Shown: positions 47,046-59,528, counted from the first letter of the stretch. The stretch: DNA of 64,000 bases from Sycobia sp. Sy_11 (GCA_018907035.1 JACCIC010000035.1:2163501-2227500); one strand, 5' to 3'. The notes: a model not told the origin generated them from the letters alone. A program made the numbers and translations.

Positions 47046-48157
47046 CATCAATTTTCTTTCGTGAAACGAGTTTAAAGGGATTATTATGTAGAGATTTTTA
47101 CGATATTTCTCTCAAAGTAAATATCTGACACATTGGACAGGCTTATTACAGTTATCTATTAATACTGGCAACAGGTTTACCAATGTTACAGTTAGTCGCT
47201 GTTACTGTGGAATGCGAGATATTAAAAAAACAAAAAGCTTTCCCTACGTAGAGACCTATCTAAGGTTTATTGGCACCAAATGTATTACTTCCGCGTGCGC
47301 GGTCTGCATATAATTAATATTAAAAAGAAAAAAATTGTTTCTAACAAAAATTTTCGAATCGTTAAAGTCTCCGACAATTATTAAACGATGGCTATCGTAC
47401 AGAAGGGAACGAATCGTACGTTTTAATAAAATTTTTAATACGCATTCGTTGGGAGTATTTTTATGTCCGATCTATCGATTTAAATCTTGAAAGAAAAACG
47501 TAGACAGACGAAACAGTAAGAAGGTTTCTAAAATAATTTACTTTGACTATAGAAATTCTTACTTGCCCGTGCACGCCCTGATAAATTGCGTAAATGATAT
47601 TAAATCGATTCCAAGCCAGGATAAAAAGAAAAATTCCATAAAACTTCGTCGTGTCTGAGGAAAAAAAAAATTATTGACAATTCGTTAATGAAAATTGCTC
47701 GAATTTTTTTATGTTTCTTGTACAAAGCTATAAAATAATTTAAGAGACGTATAACAAAACTCATTATTATTTTCTTAACGATCTGCCGACTGATCTTTTA
47801 TATCGATGCAGTATAAATGATTCTTTTAAGTAAATACTTACAATAGATCGATACTAATTTATTGCAAAATTCACTTAATCGCGCATAAAAAAAAAAAAAT
47901 TGTTTGAAACAGAACATACGCTTGGCTCGATCGACAATAAACTGATCTCAATAACCCCTTAAACACAACTCCCACTCAAAAAAAAAAATATAGCCCCTGG
48001 TTATTTTCGCGCGTCTTCTTAAAATGATCTCTGCGATGCACAAATATATCGTTATCGATAATAAGAAAATAGTAAATCATGGAAAATCTCAGAGGCAGTC
48101 TTCGTCCGTCTCGTGTACGCGTTCGCGCAGCTCGTAAATCGTCCAGGTTTATCAGTG
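47046..48157. other. AT-rich unique island, 1.1 kb
   Basis: One of the longest stretches without microsatellites. AT-rich, with A runs near 47661, 47888 and 47981. No coding frame. Suitable ground for conserved regulatory sequence, but none can be claimed from this read. Confidence 0.45.
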
Positions 48158-48159
48158 TA

Positions 48160-48214
<55 letters not shown>
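48158..48214. repeat. (AT)n microsatellite
   Basis: AT run with one G interruption near 48165, pure after that. Confidence 0.95.
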
Positions 48215-48217
<3 letters not shown>

Positions 48218-48764
48218 CTAAACATCGACTCTGTGGCTCGCGTCCAGCTGGCCCGTCTCCCCAAATCGGCCCTCTCCTGTCCATCCGCTGTATCCGCGCA
48301 CTTTCCCGAATTATTTCCCCCGTCCCGCCCCGACCCGCCGCGTTCCACCCGCGTAGCTATCGAACCGCGTCGGGGCGCTCTCGACGGCGTTAACTAATGA
48401 ATTTACGAGGCGCGCCGCTACCCGTCCCCCCCCCCCGCCAACCCACCGCCGTCGTCGCGCGGTCCGCGTAACGTACAACGAGGCGCACGACGCGGCGCCC
48501 GCGTGCGCGTTTTAAGCGGCCCGGGGCGGAGGTGGCCGACGGATCGCGGCGGCGCGCATCGATCGACGCCGCCACGAGCCGCGGTTCAACGACTGCGTAA
48601 CTTCGTTACATGCACGAGGACGTATAGTTGTAAGACGCAGGCGAAAATAGCGGCGGGTACTGCAGCAGCAGTGTTAGTCGTGGTAGTTCACTCCCCATCT
48701 ATTAGCTCGTACGACTCGTTTCTTTTCTCGCGACTATGTAGTCGTGTGTGTGATATGTTTGTGT
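48215..48764. other. CpG-rich unique segment
   Basis: GC-rich with a C run near 48427-48436. Arg-rich frames on both strands. No gene recognised. Confidence 0.4.
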
Positions 48765-48812
48765 ATACACACATATATATATATACACACATATATATAC
48801 ACACATATATAT

Positions 48813-48855
<43 letters not shown>
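48765..48855. repeat. compound (CA)/(TA) higher-order array
   Basis: A block of ACACATATATATAT is repeated about three times with shrinking TA length, then a CA run, then a TA run. This small higher-order structure differs from the simple tracts elsewhere. Confidence 0.93.
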
Positions 48856-50641
48856 AATATAATGTCCCTCATTAACGAATGCGTCAATCATAAAAATTCT
48901 GCTAATTCCAGCCGCGGTGGGCCGCGTATTACCGCACCGCGTGCGCGCGATATTTCCCCGCGCAGCGCTTGAGAAAGTTGCCTCCACGCCACCATTGTGC
49001 CTCCTCCCCTTTACTCGCGCGGGGTTTTCTTTTCTCCAATTCAGAGGGGCTTCCCACGCGCCCGGGCACCGACGGCGGCGGGGGAAGGGTTGAATTATTC
49101 ATTGTGCACAGTATGCGCACGCTTCTTTTTAAAAAAAAATTTATTTATTTATATATATACACCTTCTTATGTTCCGCGCGTCGACGTTCATTCCTGTGGT
49201 CGCTTGTCGTACTAGTGGCGGGAGGGAGTGAATGAGGAAAGGGATTGAACGAGGGACGAAAAAGACGAGACAAGATGCAAGGTATATATATATATATATA
49301 GAAGAACTCGGCAGGTATACAAAATGCCGGCAGTTTCTCAAAGATCGTATTATAAATGCGGATGCGTTTCGTGTATACAAATATACATATACATATACGT
49401 CTTATATAAAGACTCGCAACTAGTAAACCGCCAAATCTCGCGTATGTGTTTTACAGTATATTAAAACAGAAAAATGAGGTTATTTTAAGGAATATGGAGC
49501 ACTCGTACGAGCTCCTATAGAACCTTTGAAATATCTGAGAGATATATAAATATATAGCAATTCTGCCGACATCACACTTTCGCGTCATACGCGACGCATT
49601 ACGGAGCCGGAAATGTTGTAACGTCTGACAGTGCTCGCTGCCTCAACGGCTCCAGCACCGGAATGTAGGAACAACGGTCTCAACCCTGTACTGCACAACG
49701 GCAGGCTGCGAGCCAGGTTTGATCCCGTCTAATTAATTCGATCGCTACGGAGGCATACTTCGCGAGGAGGGGCGAACGCCATCAAAACCGCCCGCCGTCA
49801 GCTCCATTCGTTTCCAAATGACGAACGCGCCCCGTACCGATGAGCGGGCTTCGCGTGTCCAGCGACGGGGCCAACGAATCTCCGCGGTGGGCGCCCCGGC
49901 GGCGCGAACAGCTTCGCGTAACCGACACGAGCGCGCGTCCGTATGGGTATCTTGCCTCCCCATTGCTTGGAAGCGACGCGGGCGCGCGAATATGGGTCAG
50001 TCGGTTTTCCGAGCGGGGCGACGCGCTCGCACTGCGCGTCCACGACGGCGTGGATTGGAAAGCTACCCGGTCGCGCGGCCTCCTCCGCTCGTCTCGAGCC
50101 GGGAGCGCGGCGAGACAACGAGATAGGGCCGCTTCCGCTGACGGTGCTCTCCACCCCCGCCCCCCACCCCTCCCACAAACGATTGGGTCTCGGTGTGTTT
50201 GTATCTGACTCAAGGAGCAGCTGGCATCAAGTGTGGCGGCAGTCACGGTGTAGCCGGCGTCAATGTTCTGATATGTCTGTATATATATATATGTATATAC
50301 GTAAGGTGCGAGAGGAATAACGCGGACGAGGCTATAATCATGGCCGGCAGTTATGTAGGTGCAATACCAATTGCCCCGGTGCACGCTATACAGCCAGCGC
50401 CAGGTGCATAATGTATGTATGTATATTGATAGGCGCGCACATATACACGTAAATGCCCCGACTCGCGTGTCAGACGTGCGTGGTGGCACGAATGTCGTGC
50501 CATGCAGTATCGACATCGGACTCCGCGCGCGGAGGATAAGGAGGATGAGAGGTCCGCGCCTCGGAGGCTGCCCAGAATCGCCGACGTGGTTAGCACGAGG
50601 GTGGGGTGGTGCTGCGATGCATTCTCTCGCCCGGACGCGTA
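48856..50641. other. unique region, nothing recognised
   Basis: Mixed to GC-rich sequence with short TA patches at 49283-49300 and 50281-50292. A GGTTTGATCCC box at 49717-49727 resembles a tRNA B box but has no cloverleaf. Long open frames at 49782-50912 are Arg/Ser-rich on both strands. Confidence 0.4.
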
Positions 50642-50661
50642 TATGCATATATATGTGTGTG

Positions 50662-50696
<35 letters not shown>
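50642..50696. repeat. compound TA/TG microsatellite
   Basis: ATATGC, TG and pure TA runs in sequence. Confidence 0.92.
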
Positions 50697-50699
<3 letters not shown>

Positions 50700-50972
50700 C
50701 CTGTATTTAGAAGCCAGGCGAGCCGATCGGTTGGAGCGGAAATGGAGGCTCGTTCGAGACGCTCTGTTATGATTATAGGAGCGCGAGCGCGCCGCTTCGC
50801 GCGTCGGATCCAGCGCGCTTTTATTAAACCGCGCGCCACGCTCGACTCGTGGCGATTTTTCGAATCGGGAATCCCCTCGTGCGAGCGAGAGAATGAGAGG
50901 CGCCGGTCCCACCCTCCCACGGCGTCCCTCGCCGCGGAACGCGCTTAATGCGATCGTAAATTTCGACTTCGT

Positions 50973-50973
50973 G

Positions 50974-51018
<45 letters not shown>
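50973..51018. repeat. (TA)n microsatellite
   Basis: TA run with one AA interruption near 50982. Confidence 0.94.
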
Positions 51019-51020
<2 letters not shown>

Positions 51021-51945
51021 GTTAATGCACGCACGCGTCGTTTATGTAACCCGCTTTCCGGTCTATGTGATTTTACGGATTGGCTGTATAATTTCTAATC
51101 TCTGCTGCCTCGTCTCGCCACATTGTGTAATATACGTTCTCCGGTATATTATATCAATTTCGAGTTTTTTTTTTTTTTGTTCGACCGATGCTCCTGTTGC
51201 AGCTGAAGGATTCGACTGTATCGCATCGGCTGCCTATATATTTATACAAAATCATAACTCAAGTCAGAAGCACAGAAAAACGAACGCGATCTCTACGTGC
51301 CCCGGACGCTCTCGATGCTTGTCGCCTTTCCAAATTACACATGTACGCATCGGATAAAATTGCCCTCGTCGTCGCCGTCGTCGCCGAGCAAACGCGCATG
51401 CGCATTATGAACAAAACCAACAAAAAAAAGAAGAAGTACAGGGACAGCGGGCCCATTACAGGCCTCGGTACAACGCCCAGCAGCATTTTACGTACATACA
51501 TCGCGCATCCCTCGAATCCCAATACGTGTAATCTGCGCACGGCCGGCGAAATCCGACGGCGACGATCGCCGATGATCGGGCGTCGGCGACCGAGCGGCGC
51601 CGGGCGCCAATCGCCCCGCGATTCTGCGCGTATTCCTCCCCCCCCCCTTCCGCGCTGCTCGCGATGCCGCGGCGCCCGTAAGGCCGCCCCGCGAGACAGC
51701 GGACGTCGAGCGGAATTCGTACGCGCCTGGCCGGGCAGATGGTCGTCTGCCCGACCAGCGCGAGGAGTCGACGCGTTCGTCGCGGTGCCGGCGGCTCGTG
51801 TCGCGCCGTCCGTCTCGAAACGGAAATGAGAGGGAGAGCGAAAATTGTAGGCCCCCGGGAGAGGGGGGGATTCGAGGGGCGCAACGCAGCGCGCGGCGTG
51901 TACGACAGGCGACGCGGCATCGGACGCCCGGCTCCGTTCGTCCTG

Positions 51946-51951
<6 letters not shown>
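51019..51951. other. unique segment, CpG-rich from 51.5 kb
   Basis: Mixed then very CpG-rich. T run near 51167-51178, C run near 51639. Arg/Ala-rich frames on both strands. No gene recognised. Confidence 0.4.
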
Positions 51952-52003
<52 letters not shown>

Positions 52004-52019
52004 GTGAGTGCTCCCGTAC

Positions 52020-52053
<34 letters not shown>
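51952..52053. repeat. two (TA)n microsatellites
   Basis: Pure TA runs at 51952-51999 and 52022-52053, separated by about 20 unique bases. Confidence 0.95.
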
Positions 52054-52058
<5 letters not shown>

Positions 52059-52538
52059 TATATATGTGTGTATATATCAGCAGCGGCCTCACGACCGCAC
52101 AGCGCTCTTATTTTTCGCTCTGTTTTTTTCTCCTCTCTTCCCTATTATATACTTACGGCAAGTCGCGCCGTTCGGAATTATAACGGAGTTCTCCGAGCCG
52201 TGCGCTCTCTCCCCATCCTCCTCCCCCCCTCTCTCTCCCCATCGAATTATGTTTAAACTCGGCGGTTAGATTTTTCGCGAGGACGGTAGTGGTAGGGCGG
52301 GCGGCGGGGGGAGGGAGGAGGGAGAAGACGAGGAGCGGCGCTTAATAGTGGCGCGCGTTTTGCGCGTCGACCAGGAGCCTCCAGTAGTACGACAGTCCTG
52401 AATATGTATACAACGCGCAACGGACCGATCTGCCGGTACATATGGATAGGCGTATATAACGCGTCTATAGAATCGCGGCTTAGCGATGTAAATTTTCATG
52501 GCAAAAAGCACTGTATTATGCTCGCCTGTTATCTAAAA

Positions 52539-52539
52539 A

Positions 52540-52599
<60 letters not shown>
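52539..52599. repeat. (AT)n microsatellite
   Basis: AT run of about 60 nt with one G interruption near 52545. Confidence 0.95.
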
Positions 52600-52602
<3 letters not shown>

Positions 52603-52830
52603 AAGAAGAAGCGTGGCGCGGAACGCCCTCTGTTTACCTAGGATTTGTATATCGTCAGAAAAAAAAACAAAAAAGAGAAAAATAGATCTTCTCAACAATC
52701 GGCGCCCGCATCGAGCCGATGAGACCTACCAGAATGGAAGCCAACGTAATCGCGTATAAAGGGGCTACATCGGACAAAAGCCAGCGAACGCGCGTATTAT
52801 ATTCCTTCTGGCGATTGAATGCAACGCGGG

Positions 52831-52835
<5 letters not shown>

Positions 52836-52893
<58 letters not shown>
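52836..52893. repeat. (AT)n microsatellite
   Basis: Pure AT run of 58 nt, among the longest. Confidence 0.96.
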
Positions 52894-52896
<3 letters not shown>

Positions 52897-53175
52897 TAAA
52901 AGGGCGTATATCGCGCCATTATCTCCGCCGAGCCGACGGTGCGATTGCAATAAGAGAATCTTTGGGAACGCAAGTATATGCGCCAGGAGAGCACTTAGGC
53001 CGGGATAGTCTGTATCGAGGCCGTCGAGACGAATCGCCGCAGTTCTGAAACGCGGCGGGAGGGGAGGAGTGCCGCGCGATTAACTCGCGCCCCGCGTTAC
53101 GTATATAGATCGGGGGCCGCAGGTGTTCGTGGAGCGAAAGATCTTAGCGATCGCACGTGCGTCTCGGGCGTTCCG

Positions 53176-53179
<4 letters not shown>

Positions 53180-53209
<30 letters not shown>
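53180..53209. repeat. (GA)n microsatellite
   Basis: Pure GA run of 30 nt. An imperfect GA patch follows at 53505-53545. Confidence 0.95.
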
Positions 53210-53213
<4 letters not shown>

Positions 53214-53545
53214 AGCGAAAAAGCCGATTAGGAACTTCCGTTGAATTTCTCCTATCTTCAAAAAGAGGAAGATATGGATAGAGATAGATATTGTATTTAA
53301 ACTAAGGATTCTTCGCTCTTGCATAATTATACAAAATCAACCGTAGTAAGATTATACGGAAGTGCAAAATTCGTGGCAGAAAATCGCCATACACTTACGC
53401 AACCCCTCTAACGCGGTATATGGACCTCTGCTAAATTATAATATCTATATAATATACGTTCTGTATTCCGTGGAATTCAATTTGATTATTTCTAAGATAT
53501 AATAAAGAGAGACAGAGAGACGAGAGAGAGAGAAGGAGAGAGAGA

Positions 53546-55215
53546 CCACATATGGGTACATGCACAACGCATTAAACCCTTTAGCTCCGACTCCTATGGA
53601 CTCGCGGCACCCTTGACTGGGCATCCACTCTATGCGTCGCCAGCTGCTCGAATTCCACCGCATTCTTTCATACGTATATATAGTGTGTGGGGAATGACCG
53701 CGACATTTTCGTAATTACCGAGCCGCCGACCAGCACCGACGCCGCCCGCGGCAACCCCACCCTACCCCATTCATTCCCCCCTCCCCCCTATCGACCATCC
53801 ACGCCGCTTCCTGGCCTAAGGAATCTGCGGGCACTCGTTCCGTCTTCCCCGCTCCGCAGCTTCGTGGACGCTCTCGCCTCCTCGGCATCTCCGCCGCGTA
53901 TAATATAAGAACCCAGAATCCGGGGACAATCGTCCCATTAGCCAAGGCATCCCCAGGGGCTCGGGCGCGTCCCGGCTTCCCGGTCGTTTGCGAGAATCGC
54001 GCGTGCGCTTTGAATTTCCGCGCTCGACGCGCACGCGCCCGCCACCTTCTCAAGTTCCGTCCGCGAACTCTTCTCACTGCTGTATGTATAGATCTCTCTC
54101 TCTCTCTCTGTGTGTGTGTGTCTCCCATACACACACACACACACAATCGTGCCGGTTTATTCGCACCGACGACCTGCGCGCTCGGGAAAATCCTCGTTGC
54201 CTCCTTCGACTCGCTAGCCTAAATTAAGGACGCTGAATGACCAGCGACGGATCGACGGGGGGTGAGGGGCGTGGCAGGAATAGCCACGGAAGCCGCGCGC
54301 GTTGCACTTGACGCTCGTTCATGACGCAAACGCGACTCGGGTCCGTCGTCTCGGCCAAGAATTCAAATCGTAATTTATTGTGTAACGATGATCGAACGCC
54401 TTTCCCTCGCCGACGATAATGCATACGCGCGCGCGCACAGCGACGCCGACTCACCTTGGCCATCGAAGAGAGTAGATAGTAGACGAGTCTACCTGCTCGG
54501 CCGCCTCGACGTCGCAACGCTCGCCGTTACCTAATGGACGTGGACGCGTGAGAGCAAAGGTCGGGCTCGTTAGAATTGGAGCGCCGCCGATCCCGACGGC
54601 CCGTCCGTCGTGACCAAACGTCGACGGACGGACGTTTTATCGCGGCGCGCCGGGGCCCGACCGTGATTCTCTGCCACGCGCGAGCCGCGACAAACATCTA
54701 CCAGTTGGAATTCGACTCGTGTGTATTTTCGGGACAGAGGGGGGAGGGGTTCGTTGGAACGAGGCGCGGGTCGAACGCGCGTTACCCCGCCGGCTCGTCT
54801 CGCCGCCCAGCGCACTGTTCTCGTAAATAATACGCAAGTCTTACGCGCGCCCGTAATCTATGACTCAGAGCGACAGTCGGTGCGCGCGAGCGGAATTTGC
54901 CGTGGCGCCCCGGCCACAGGCGAAAGATGCAATCCTCAAATTAATAACATAATCTCAAGTTGGGCCTGCCAGACGAAGTGAAAAACGAGCTCGAGAGATG
55001 CGGAGCGAGGGAGGGAGGGGAGGAGAGGGCAAAGTACATAATTGAAGTTCGTCTGAGCCTCCTATATATGTATATATATATATATATGTGTGTGCATATA
55101 CTGTGTGCTCCTTTTGTGTACTCCTTATATATACCTATCTCCTCCTCTCGCTCCTCTTCTTATACCCCGTGCAAGACGAGAGCGCATCGACTCGTCCCAC
55201 CAGTGGGTTCCTCTC

Positions 55216-55219
<4 letters not shown>
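53546..55219. other. GC-rich unique region, nothing firmly recognised
   Basis: Contains a GT/AC inverted repeat at 54108-54145. On minus, ATGGCCAAG abuts a strong donor, GTGAGTC, at 54455/54454, but there is no recognisable protein upstream. Arg-rich frames are open on both strands. Confidence 0.35.
54108..54145. repeat. (GT)n...(AC)n inverted repeat
   Basis: A GT run and an AC run separated by about nine bases form a short perfect inverted repeat able to fold as a hairpin. Confidence 0.9.
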
Positions 55220-55273
<54 letters not shown>

Positions 55274-55277
55274 CACA
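55220..55277. repeat. (CT)n(AC)n compound microsatellite
   Basis: A pure CT run to 55258 passes directly into an AC run. Confidence 0.95.
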
Positions 55278-55412
55278 TATCTATAATATTTCTTTTGCGG
55301 CGGGTTCGAGGTCGCCGCCGCTTCCCGGATGAACTTTCGTAGACCCGCCTTTTCATTTATTTCCCATCCGCTCCGTCCTACTCCAGCCCCGAGCTCCTAC
55401 CCTATTATAATG

Positions 55413-55471
<59 letters not shown>
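55413..55471. repeat. (TA)n microsatellite
   Basis: Pure TA run of about 58 nt. Confidence 0.95.
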
Positions 55472-55474
<3 letters not shown>

Positions 55475-55689
55475 GAACACGCGACGTATTTCAGAAGGAT
55501 TTACGCGCGGAGCGCGATTTCTCACAAGGAATTGCCCATGGGTGATTGTCGAATGATGTCGCCTTCTTTATGCGCCGTGAGAAGAATATGACCCGCTGCG
55601 TACGTGGTCTAAATCTGACAAAATGTTCATCGGTTGCACTATGTATATATATAATATATATTGATATATAGTAAAGCTGGGAGGAACTT

Positions 55690-56130
55690 AGTGTTCGAAT
55701 TACTCCGGCCAATCGAACTGTTCGTGTATCTCAGCTGTTCTAAATGTTGGAGGGCGTGCCAGCCAATCAAACCGTCAGAATAGTATTGTTATATCGAACA
55801 TCCGTATTTAAAGCACTATGTGTAGAAAATATTTGACGTTTGAACAATTCGAACTGCTCGAAGACCTTCATTAACTCGGAGCAGCTGAAATGTCCAAAAT
55901 GTTTTCCTAGTTCTCCCAGCTCGAGCTGTCGGCGCGTCCCGAGCACTTTGAAAATGTACACAAATCTCGCAATCTTTGAACTGCATTAAAACCCCTCGAG
56001 CCCTTCGTGTTGTTCAAACATCGAGCAGCTCTCCGGCTCCATAATGTTTTGAATACCAGTTCGACAATCCGATTTTTCGTACGCGACTTCGCCGAGAATT
56101 CGACAACACAACCGACATATTCTAAAAGCT
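55690..56130. repeat. degenerate repeat island, about 9-bp period (clearest)
   Basis: Units related to GAACTGTTC are spread over about 440 bases. At 55840-55866 three lie head to tail: GAACAATTC, GAACTGCTC, GAAGACCTT. Because the period is a multiple of three and the units lack stops, minus-strand frames stay open and read as repeated Phe/Glu/Leu (for example FEQFELFK). I take this as an old minisatellite shared with islands near 10.8, 31.8 and 44.7 kb. Confidence 0.55.
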
Positions 56131-56383
56131 CGAACATCAATTGTCCCAGCCTGTAATCTATCTGTAGAATTCTGTATGATATAACGCCTCCACTGAGCTC
56201 ACTAATTAAGATCATTTCTAATGTTGGGAAAGGATGGAAGGAATTTCCGTGGTTCCTTCTTAGGAGGTTCAGCATTGGCGTATCGCGATCGCGCGTGTCT
56301 TATTAAGTTGCGACTCCCATGACGTGCTTTACGCTTTAATGTTAATTTAACGCGATGCGAATAGAGAGTTATACCGATAAATG

Positions 56384-56386
<3 letters not shown>

Positions 56387-56435
<49 letters not shown>
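56387..56435. repeat. (AT)n microsatellite
   Basis: Pure AT run of about 47 nt. Confidence 0.95.
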
Positions 56436-56436
<1 letters not shown>

Positions 56437-56732
56437 CTATTTGTAATACCGAGGAAGAGTCACCGTTGTTGCAGTGGTCGGGCATTCGAGCTCATCCGCA
56501 TTCCGCGAAACTTCGTTAAGATCGACGAGACTTTATAAATTCCAACTCTCCCCTCAATTCTTCTATAGCTCGATACGCGCACTCTTTGCACCATTACTTA
56601 GCTATATATATATACATCAACGTGTGTTTGTGTGTATATTTACAGGAGCAGGTGAACGATTCTTATAGCAGATTTTAATAATGCAATTATCAGCGCGAAT
56701 GCGCACGGAATTGCCACGACCTAGTAACTTTC

Positions 56733-56737
<5 letters not shown>

Positions 56738-56775
<38 letters not shown>
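56738..56775. repeat. (TA)n microsatellite
   Basis: Pure TA run of 38 nt. Confidence 0.95.
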
Positions 56776-56780
<5 letters not shown>

Positions 56781-57445
56781 CAATAAGCACACGCGGGGTT
56801 GGAGCGATAGAGGGAACTAAACGATCTATTCAAAGCCCTTTTAATAAAATGGGAATTTAAGGAGGAGCTGGGAAAAATATGAGAAGGTGGAGCTATAGCT
56901 CTCTAACGGTAAAGAATCCAATTTACAATGTGAACTTTTACTTGTATATGTGACCACGCAATGTGCACCCGCGAACAATAGAGATTCCCCAGTTCGTATA
57001 TGTATGTTATGTATGTATATGCGTATATATATATATATATATATAAACTTTGCAGAATCACCGCTCACGCGCTGATACAGTTTGAAATTATAATGCGCGC
57101 AGCGGGCACTCGTATATATATATATATGCCGGCGACGCGTATAACGGAGATTCTATAATATAATCCCCCAGAATTGTACGGGGGACACGGAATTAAAGCC
57201 CGATTAAGTTAAATACTATAAAATTATATACAAATATCCAATTAAATGGGGAATTTCTTTCCTGGCAATGTAAGTTTATATATAAGTATGTGGCGAAACA
57301 GGCCATACTTTCAGCCGCATACCGCAACAATGTCCTCGCAGCATCGTGCCTGAGAAACTCGAAATTCCTTATAACGTTAAATATTATATATATATTGTAT
57401 AACATTCCTTGAAGTTACTTGATGGTAAATTGATTTGTAACATAC
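56776..57445. other. AT-rich unique segment
   Basis: Unique apart from short TA patches at 57024-57044 and 57114-57127. Nothing recognised. Confidence 0.4.
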
Positions 57446-57496
57446 ATGTACATATATGTGTATGTATGTACGTATGTAAGTATGTACGTATGTATA
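57446..57496. repeat. (GTAY)n tetranucleotide repeat
   Basis: Imperfect GTAT/GTAC/GTAA repeat of about 12 units. Donor-like GTAAGTAT within it is a by-product of the repeat. Confidence 0.88.
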
Positions 57497-57681
57497 GATA
57501 ATGCAAGAACGAATGTAAAACAAGGTGTCCATACCACGCGAACATTATCCAGTAGATAAAAAGAGATCCAGATACGGCAGGTACTAATAAACCGACGATA
57601 TACATTTATATAATTATGTCGTTGGCAAAGTATCGGCCTAACGTAGATTACGAAATAATGTAAGACGTATAAAAGCTATAC

Positions 57682-57684
<3 letters not shown>

Positions 57685-57738
<54 letters not shown>
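57685..57738. repeat. (TA)n microsatellite
   Basis: Pure TA run of 54 nt. Confidence 0.95.
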
Positions 57739-57740
<2 letters not shown>

Positions 57741-58210
57741 GTATCTCGAAGCGCTAAAGGGCACCCACCGACGTCTAGTCTTGGGACGCGGATGCGCGCG
57801 CGCGCGCGCGCCTTCTTCTTCTTCGTTTTTGCGCGAGCGCGCGCCCGCTGTCGCTTGCAGCCGAAGACAAGCTCATTAACTACAATAAATATATGTACTC
57901 ATCGCAGTAGCCGCACTCCTCTTGGCTGTCGAACGAGAAGGATTATAATGGGGTAAGCCGAGGCCATAAGACTGTATGGCCGTATTCGTTAAATCCTAGG
58001 TGTGCTTTGACTTCATCTCTGGTGTTCTTAGGCCGTTAGATACATATATAGTAAGTCCACTATTTTATTTAATGCAATTCTATGTACATCCTACTGGTAT
58101 TTGCCAAAGTGCATTAAAACTCAACGACTACTATCTCAATATTTATCTGCCCTATAGTGGTAAATGCCATCGCTATGACTTGACATTACTGCACATACTG
58201 CTTTAAGATA
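57739..58210. other. unique segment, nothing recognised
   Basis: Alternating CG run at 57795-57810 and TTC triplets beside it, then AT-rich sequence. No gene recognised. Confidence 0.4.
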
Positions 58211-58211
58211 T

Positions 58212-58248
<37 letters not shown>
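58211..58248. repeat. (CT)n microsatellite
   Basis: CT run with one CG interruption near 58219. Confidence 0.94.
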
Positions 58249-58254
<6 letters not shown>

Positions 58255-58301
58255 TTGCCTTATGTAAGGTCGCTTACATTGAGAGTTATATAACGTTCAC
58301 G

Positions 58302-58362
58302 TCGGGATGCGCATCTTTATTATGCATATTTTACACAATTGAAAGATCGTTTTGCATCCCGA
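58302..58362. repeat. short imperfect inverted repeat (hairpin)
   Basis: TCGGGATGC at 58302 pairs with GCATCCCGA ending 58362. An inner ATCTTT/AAAGAT stem follows an asymmetric internal loop. About 61 nt in all. It could be a transposon end pair or a structured RNA, but the stem is short. Confidence 0.4.
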
Positions 58363-59528
58363 AGCGATGCAGTTCTAATTATACAGGAACGCATCATTGC
58401 GTCAAATACATTTACTTCGATAATTTATGGCTTTTCTTTTTGCCGTTCGTAGTGGAGAGCTTCGAAATTCGTTCTGACGTCGCCTCTGCAGGGCCCACCC
58501 AGAGCTGCGGCCATTCGCTTTGATCTCAATAACGCTATTTCTCATTATATATAATAAGAAATGTACCAATGGCATATAAGTGTATGCCAGTGGAATAATC
58601 GACGACCAAATATTTTTGTCGTCTCCATTTTATCTCATATTAAGATTTTAAAAGGAAGCGTCAGAATTAAAAAGCATTTGATTCCATAATTGAATATTGA
58701 AGAAAGCTTCTTTCTTTTTTTTTTAATTAGTAGAAAAATTCGCAATTATACGCTAATTTGACATGGATTTTCAACGCTCGATAATGTACTGGTTAAGCGT
58801 TTATATGACGTATATAATATGATCTTCGTCCCATATAACTGACTAATCTTTTAACCAGTGAAACTTTTCTTTATTTATTTGGATTATCTGCAACGCCATT
58901 GTATTTTTTAAGTATTGCATATACAAATATTTCTTCGAAAGCAATAATCGTTTATTAATGTGCCTTATTTATTACATGAATTTACAATTTTGATAATAAA
59001 GTTTGGTTAAGTACTGGGACAGACAGTTGAGACTGTTAGATATCGTAAATTATACCAAATGTATTAGATTAATTTTTTTTTATATTATCCTTTTTGTCAG
59101 TCTTTATTACTGCAAATGGCCATTTCATAATCATTTCATGTACGTTTGAAAATTCGCAGCATATTTTTCCATTATCCCGATTATCTCCGTGAATCGACTA
59201 AGATTCCTATGAAGCTACAATCAATTGGCGCCGATTATCTATAAATTAAAATTAGAAATGCTTTCTCCGCGCCCGCTGCCCCCCGGTCCTCGCATCCTCG
59301 CCGATCATCCGTGCAACATCAGCGCAAATAGCGTAGGGAGCGCTGGCGGGCGGCCGGGCGCGAAACGGAGAAGGGTAAAAATTGGGGGGGGGGGAGCAGC
59401 GCGTGGGCATGTTTATGCGCTCGAGGCCGTAACTGCGTGTAGAACGGTACCACGGCCCGGTTTTTGTAGGCTAGAATGCGGGTGGACCCACGGACTTTCC
59501 GCTGCACTTTCAGCTGAGCGCCGGCTGC

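Noticed and set aside
49714..49730. GGTTTGATCCC, RNA polymerase III B-box-like
   Set aside because: No A box at the proper distance and no tRNA or SINE structure recognised.
49782..50912. 376-codon minus strand open frame
   Set aside because: Overlapped by several other long frames on both strands in CpG-rich DNA, Arg/Ser-rich, no recognisable domain.
57477..57484. GTAAGTAT donor at 57.5 kb
   Set aside because: It is a unit of the local GTAY tetranucleotide repeat, with no acceptor before it.
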